Source of the DNA: Oscillospiraceae bacterium
GTDB lineage: Bacteria; Bacillota; Clostridia; Oscillospirales; CAG-272
NCBI GenBank assembly: GCA_015064005.1
Contig: SVTA01000004.1
Location: forward strand, 1-46,032
Reading direction: 5' to 3'
DNA: 46,032 nt
A program made the translations under genes and the position numbers. Below are positions 42,146 through 46,032 of this stretch, piece after piece. A model generated the notes under the pieces. That model did no database searches. It had not been told where the DNA came from and was given only the letters and a program-made list of their open reading frames with translations. The number at the start of each line of letters is the position of its first letter. Positions within the stretch are counted from its first letter, which is position 1.

Positions 42146-42844
42146 ATGCGCTACTGTGTGTCCGATATACATGGTGAATATGAGCTGTTTTTGCGCCTGC
42201 TCGATCAAATCGGCTATTCCGACTCGGATGAGCTGCTGATCTGTGGGGATATCCTGGATAAGGGAGAGGATTCTGTGCAGCTGGCAAGACTGGTGCTTTC
42301 TATGCCCCGCGCGCGCTGCATTATGGGCAATCACGAATACGCCTTTGTGAGGCGGTATCGCGCGCTGATGCAGACCTCGCCTCGGGATTTCGATGCGGTG
42401 CTGGCACAGCTGCAGGGCTATTTTCCCAAGGATGGGCATATGCTGGATTGGGATACGGTGGATCGCCTCGACGAGCTGCCGTATTACATCGAGGAGGAGT
42501 CGTTTCTGTGTGTGCACGCAGGATTGCCGCTGGACGGTGACGGCGTTCCGCTGCCGCTTGCAGAGGCCACACCGGAGCAGCTGGTGAACGATCGGCGCTT
42601 TAAAAATCCGGAGACCGTGTACCGTGGCGAGAAATGCGTGCTGTTCGGTCACACACCTACCCGCTATATCTGCGGCAGTGATGAGATTCTGGGCTACAAA
42701 AAAAGCCCCGATGCGGCCGGGGATCGGATCGAGGACTACGGACGGATCCACCTTGACACCGGCACGTGGCTGAACGGCGTTTTGGGATGCTTTTGTATGG
42801 ATACCTGCCGCGCCACCTACGTGCGCCGGCAAAACGGAGGCTGA
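42146..42844 (+). CDS. PPP-type metallophosphoesterase (copy 1)
   Basis: 232 aa. The five metal-binding motifs of the PPP phosphatase/ApaH/PrpE family are present: YCVSDIHGEYELF, LLICGDILDKGEDS, IMGNHEYAF, LCVHAGLPL and VLFGHTPTRY. Possible substrates are phosphoproteins or dinucleoside polyphosphates. AAGGAGG is 5 bases before ATG 42146, so this is preferred to ATG 42143. It follows the aldehyde dehydrogenase by 20 bases and is followed by its paralogue after 4 bases. Confidence 0.87.
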   Translation: MRYCVSDIHGEYELFLRLLDQIGYSDSDELLICGDILDKGEDSVQLARLVLSMPRARCIMGNHEYAFVRRYRALMQTSPRDFDAVLAQLQGYFPKDGHMLDWDTVDRLDELPYYIEEESFLCVHAGLPLDGDGVPLPLAEATPEQLVNDRRFKNPETVYRGEKCVLFGHTPTRYICGSDEILGYKKSPDAAGDRIEDYGRIHLDTGTWLNGVLGCFCMDTCRATYVRRQNGG

Positions 42845-42848
42845 GGGT

Positions 42849-43628
42849 ATGAAATATTACGTTGTTGCCGATCCTCACGGGTTTTACACGCCCCTTGCGA
42901 GGGCGCTGGAGGCGGCTGGATTTTTTGCGGAAAAGGAGCCGAACAGACTGATCGTGTGCGGTGATATGCTGGATCGCGGCGGTGAGGCGCGGCAGACGGA
43001 GAGCTTTTTGAGAGGGCTGCTTCGCGAGGGACGGCTGATCCTCATTCGCGGCAATCACGAGGATCTGATGGAGGCGATGATCACGGATATCGCCTCCTGT
43101 CGCCCCGTGGGCGAGATCCATGAAATGAACGGCACCTGGGATACCGCCGTGCAGCTCAGCGATCTCCCGCGCGAGATAGCGGCGCGTTATCCGCTGGAGG
43201 TGGCGGGCAGAGTCAGGGACTCCGCCTTTTGGCGGGAACTGCTGCCTGCGTGCGTGGATTATTTTGAAACCGAGCGGTACGTGTTCGTCCACGGTTGGCT
43301 GCCGTGCTATCGGGAGCCTCCGACGGAGCTGCCGGAGGGCGTGCTGCATTGCCGCCCCGATTGGCGGGAGGCCACGGCGCGGGAATGGAAGCAGGCAAGG
43401 TGGTTCAACGGTATGGAATGTGCCTGTGTTTCGGGCTACGGTCTGGAGGATAAAACCACCGTGTGCGGTCACTGGCACACCTCCTACGGCCACGCCAAAA
43501 TCCAGCGCCGGGGTAGTGAATACGGCTCCGATGCGGATTTTTCCCCGTTTTATGGCAAGGGCATCATCGCTCTTGATGCCTGCACTGCTCATAGTGGCTT
43601 TGTCAACTGTATCGTGCTGGAGGACTGA
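42849..43628 (+). CDS. PPP-type metallophosphoesterase (copy 2)
   Basis: 259 aa. Motifs: YVVADPHGFYTPL, LIVCGDMLDRGGEA, LIRGNHEDLME, YVFVHGWLPC and VCGHWHTSYGHAK. The first motif has Pro in place of the usual Ile/Thr (DPH), still with both ligands. The central insertion of about 60 residues between motifs III and IV is longer than in copy 1. It is the last gene of the operon before a terminator. Substrate unknown. Confidence 0.85.
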   Translation: MKYYVVADPHGFYTPLARALEAAGFFAEKEPNRLIVCGDMLDRGGEARQTESFLRGLLREGRLILIRGNHEDLMEAMITDIASCRPVGEIHEMNGTWDTAVQLSDLPREIAARYPLEVAGRVRDSAFWRELLPACVDYFETERYVFVHGWLPCYREPPTELPEGVLHCRPDWREATAREWKQARWFNGMECACVSGYGLEDKTTVCGHWHTSYGHAKIQRRGSEYGSDADFSPFYGKGIIALDACTAHSGFVNCIVLED

Positions 43629-43717
43629 GGCGCAGGAGATTTTGAGAGAACGTATTGGCAAGCCTGTACGGTGCCGATCATGTTAACGACTTTTCTCGTT
43701 GAAAATTTATTGTGAAG

Positions 43718-43749
43718 AAAAAGGGCTGACCCTTCGGTCAGCCCTTTTT
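43718..43749. terminator. Bidirectional terminator after the metallophosphoesterase operon
   Basis: AAAAAGGGCTGACC, loop CTTC and GGTCAGCCCTTTTT: a 14-bp stem with A5 and T5. It separates this operon from the converging PHP-domain gene. Confidence 0.9.
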
Positions 43750-43762
43750 GTGTTGAGCGGGT

Positions 43763-44800
43763 TCACGCCTGCTTGCCCTTCAGCTCGTGGAGGAAATAGG
43801 CGCGGGTCCAAGCGAGATCGCCGTGGGCGTCACGCACCTCCAGACGTACCCAGGGTGCCCAGCGGGGATATTCGTGGGCCTCGTTCTGCTCGATAAATCC
43901 GTTGAGGTCGAAGCTTGCCTCGCAGAGCAGCTGCTCTCCCTCCGCGTGGCGCTTGCGGTGGAACCGATAATTAGAGATCAACGCGATGGAATACGCCTCG
44001 GAGGTGGAGATATGCAGCACCCCGTCCTCCATATACAGTTCCTTGATCTCGGGGCCTGTAGAGGCGTAAAAGTCACCCCGTTCCAGGGCTTTTATTACGG
44101 TGGCGTAATCCAGCCGCTCGGCCTTGACCATGTTCCAGCCGCCAAAGGCATCCCCGCGGCTGTGAATGTCATCCGCTGCCACGGGCATCACGTTTTCGCC
44201 GGAGCGAAGCAGATCCACCATGGGCTGCGGGGTATCGTGCTGGCCGCCGCGATAACAGCCGGTGTTATAAAGCTCCACGCCCCACAATCCCTTCAGTCCC
44301 ATATAATCGGTATAATCGAGACTGGACCACACCGGGTGATTGAGGCAAACAAGGAACCCCGCTTCGGTGGCCCGCTTGATGGCATCATTTACGCCCGCGA
44401 TGGAGTAGTGATTCTTATAGGGATGGTCGATCATTTCCTGAGTGGCGTAGACCTTGGCGTGGGCAGGCCAGATGTTGTTGGCGCTGAGCGTGGGGCAATG
44501 GGCGATATCCGGCGATTTGGCGTAAAAATTGATGTGGTAGGTCTTGTTGTAGCAATAACCGCCCGGCCACTTGTCGCTGGTAATGGTCTCCACGCCGTTG
44601 ATGGCCACGAAATTCTCGTCCGTCAGGTCATTGTGTGACATCATCACCTCGTGATCGGTATACGCCACGATGGAATAGCCCTTTTCCATGTAAAGCTGCT
44701 TGATCTCCTCGGGGGTGAACTTGCCGTCCGAAATGGTGGTGTGGGTGTGCATATTTGCCTTGTAAAACTGTCCCTGATCGGGCAAAAGATAGTGCTTCAT
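43763..44800 (-). CDS. PHP-domain metallophosphoesterase-like protein
   Basis: 345 aa. The metal-binding motifs of PHP proteins are clear: ANMHTHTTISDGKFTPEEI (HxH, near residue 18), AYTDHEVMM, INGVETI, CLNHPVWSS and VAADDIHSRGDAFG. PHP proteins use three metal ions to hydrolyse phosphoesters. It differs from histidinol phosphatase HisJ/HisK in length and in the sequence around the motifs, so it is not taken as the missing His enzyme. Start ATG 44800 with AAAGGA upstream; an ATG at 44821 is possible. The C-terminal ~80 residues form an extra beta-rich domain. Confidence 0.85.
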   Translation of the reverse strand: MKHYLLPDQGQFYKANMHTHTTISDGKFTPEEIKQLYMEKGYSIVAYTDHEVMMSHNDLTDENFVAINGVETITSDKWPGGYCYNKTYHINFYAKSPDIAHCPTLSANNIWPAHAKVYATQEMIDHPYKNHYSIAGVNDAIKRATEAGFLVCLNHPVWSSLDYTDYMGLKGLWGVELYNTGCYRGGQHDTPQPMVDLLRSGENVMPVAADDIHSRGDAFGGWNMVKAERLDYATVIKALERGDFYASTGPEIKELYMEDGVLHISTSEAYSIALISNYRFHRKRHAEGEQLLCEASFDLNGFIEQNEAHEYPRWAPWVRLEVRDAHGDLAWTRAYFLHELKGKQA

Positions 44801-44824
44801 ATCGTGCCTTCCTTTCTTCATTTG

Positions 44825-44852
44825 ATTGTATGATATCGTTTATCCAAAACAA
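44825..44852 (-). promoter_or_regulatory. Possible promoter of the PHP-domain gene
   Basis: On the minus strand TTGTTT, 16-base spacer, TACAAT. Below consensus; readthrough from the translation-factor gene is the alternative. Confidence 0.35.
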
Positions 44853-44888
44853 CGCTGGGTGTAGGAGTGAAGGTTTCGGGGAAGTAGC

Positions 44889-46032
44889 TCAAGCCTTACT
44901 CTCTGCAAGCTTGCGCACAAATTCTGTGATCTCGTTGCCGATGCGCGTTAATTCCTCCAGAAACTCCCTCGAGGTCATGCGGGAGATGCCCTCGTGAACC
45001 GCGGAAAATTGCAGGAGCTTGTCATCCGTCACCGTGCGGATGCTGTAATCGGGCCCCAGCTCGTGCATCATCCGCTCGATGTACGCGTCGGCGGTCTGAT
45101 CGCCCTTGGTGTACACAACGCGGTAGCCGTCACGCGTTAGCTCCGAGCCGGCGCCGTCCTTGACAAGATATGCGTCAAACACCAGCACCAGTTCGGTCTT
45201 GGTATAGGCCACGTAGCTGCTGAGCAGATCCATCAGCTCCTCCCTCGCCTTTTCGAGGCTGAATTGGGCGGTTCCCATCAAGTGCTCGTCCGCGTAGATG
45301 AGATTGTAGCCGTCTACGATCACCATGCTTCTCTCCGTGCGCGCCGGCCTGTGCCTTGTGGGCTTTTCCTTCTGATCTCCGGCAATGAGCTTTGGCTCGC
45401 TGTATTGCTTGCGCTTGATGGGGCCGAATAGGCGGAGCATGATCGCCTCCAGCTCTTCGTCACTCATATGGTATTTGCGACCGAGGGTGGCAGCCTTTGG
45501 CAGAATGGCCTCGCCGGCGGAGGCGTCCTTGACGCCTGCCTCCAGATGCTTATATTGATCCACCTCGCTCCAATGCACGGTAAAGCCCGCGCCGTGGGCG
45601 CAGAAAACCGAATGGGGAGGATTGTCAAGATCCGCCTCGGGGTCATATCCCACGCGGGCAACCACAGCCTCCTGATCGTGGCAGGGCTCGTACCCGTCAG
45701 ATGTGCAGAACAGCCTGCCCTCGCCTCGGGTGTATGCAATGACCTCTTTGGTGTAATCAAACAGCGTAGCCACCGGTGCCCTGCCGCGGATGACGGTGCG
45801 CTCGGTGTTCGAGCTTTCCGGCTCGAAATCCGCAAAGCGCGCCTGCAGATCGGACATGGCTCTGCCGACAGCGGCGGTCGGGATCTCCAGCCTGAATTTG
45901 TAGTATGGCTCCAGCAGCGTGCAGCCCGCCTTCATCAGTCCGTGTCTGACCGCGCGGTAGGTGGCCTCTCTGAAATCTCCGCCCTCGGTGTGCTTCTGGT
46001 GCGCCTTGCCCGCCACCAGCGTGATCTTCGTA
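44889..46032 (-). CDS. TetM/EF-G-like translation factor fused to a YacP-like NYN nuclease domain (3' part)
   Basis: At least 380 residues, open at the right edge; the ORF-track start at 46016 is an internal GTG. The first part, starting ITLVAGKAHQKHTEGGDFREATYRAVRHGL, followed by LLEPYYKFRLEIP and ARFADFEPESSN, matches domains IV-V of TetM/TetO-type ribosome protection proteins and related 'translation factor GTPases'. A linker (about 205-230) leads to a C-terminal NYN/PIN-like domain: MVIVDGYNLIYADEHL, LVLVFDAYLV, TKGDQTADAYIERM and RTVTDDKLLQFSAV, with the acidic residues of YacP/Rae1 ribonucleases. The G domain is outside the window. Action on ribosomes is likely; tetracycline resistance should not be assumed. 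Confidence 0.8.
   Translation of the reverse strand, partial: TKITLVAGKAHQKHTEGGDFREATYRAVRHGLMKAGCTLLEPYYKFRLEIPTAAVGRAMSDLQARFADFEPESSNTERTVIRGRAPVATLFDYTKEVIAYTRGEGRLFCTSDGYEPCHDQEAVVARVGYDPEADLDNPPHSVFCAHGAGFTVHWSEVDQYKHLEAGVKDASAGEAILPKAATLGRKYHMSDEELEAIMLRLFGPIKRKQYSEPKLIAGDQKEKPTRHRPARTERSMVIVDGYNLIYADEHLMGTAQFSLEKAREELMDLLSSYVAYTKTELVLVFDAYLVKDGAGSELTRDGYRVVYTKGDQTADAYIERMMHELGPDYSIRTVTDDKLLQFSAVHEGISRMTSREFLEELTRIGNEITEFVRKLAESKA

Noticed and set aside
43763-44800. PHP-domain protein as the missing histidinol phosphatase HisJ
   Set aside because: Longer than HisJ, different sequence around the metal motifs, extra C-terminal domain, and 34 kb away from the his operon.
44889-46032. 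Tetracycline resistance gene of the tet(M) type
   Set aside because: Only domains IV-V are visible, they are divergent, and the protein carries an NYN domain not found in Tet(M); resistance is not supported.

Overview
The window looks like chromosomal DNA of a GC-rich, low-motility-style Gram-positive Clostridia (an Oscillospirales or Christensenellales-like gut lineage is my guess). Reasons: strong AGGAGG ribosome binding sites before almost every gene, promoters of the TTGACA-17-TRTGnTATAAT type, a YerC/YecD TrpR-like regulator in front of a his operon with short HisG plus HisZ, a PDZ/radical-SAM/DUF512 gene beside der, and a TetM-like/NYN fusion protein. There are no tRNA, rRNA, CRISPR, phage or insertion-sequence genes that I can see; the window is mostly housekeeping and biosynthesis, with an accessory-looking right half.

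Layout. 1-1300: the 5' end of a transketolase N-terminal subunit (minus) and a divergent AraC-family regulator share a short regulatory region. 1424-9366: a ten-gene histidine operon (TrpR-like regulator, hisZ-G-D-C-B-H-A-F-IE) driven by one consensus promoter that carries a TTTAGC/GCTAAA inverted repeat, and closed by a strong terminator. 9372-13956 (minus): DUF512 radical SAM protein, der, obgE, ppa, i.e. ribosome-assembly GTPases plus pyrophosphatase, from a perfect-consensus promoter. 14120-14866: an orphan lipoprotein.

15039-27731: a complete branched-chain amino acid operon, ilvB-N-C-D, leuA-C-D-B, ilvE, ilvA, ridA. It starts with a promoter, a 45-codon leader peptide rich in Ile/Leu/Val codons, a long hairpin over those codons and a terminator before ilvB: a transcription attenuator. 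Between ilvC and ilvD lies a 307-bp non-coding block full of inverted repeats that looks like an inserted repeat element.

27814-30925 (minus): a 65-aa XRE regulator, a 12-TM membrane protein and a large lipoprotein, with two identical-architecture operators (TGTCAA-N6-TTGACA) bracketing the promoter. 31023-35878: two tandem neutral-ceramidase-like proteins and a DUF4838 glycosidase-like protein, all without signal peptides, in one operon; this is the best candidate for an undescribed pathway. 35909-40637 (minus): a compact surface-glycan operon: RfbH-like DegT/DnrJ protein that lacks the catalytic lysine/histidine loop, a Wzx-type flippase, a YwaF/TMEM164-like membrane protein and a family 2 glycosyltransferase, with GTG/TTG starts and overlaps. 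40670-43749: aldehyde dehydrogenase and two PPP-type metallophosphoesterases. 43763-46032 (minus): a PHP-domain protein and the C-terminal part of a TetM/EF-G-like translation factor fused to a YacP-like NYN nuclease domain, running off the right end.

Working together: his and ilv/leu operons are each self-contained and each carry their own feedback device (DNA operator for his, ribosome-mediated attenuation for ilv/leu). The only step of histidine synthesis not encoded in the his operon is histidinol-phosphate phosphatase. All functional calls are by sequence reading alone; no database search was possible.
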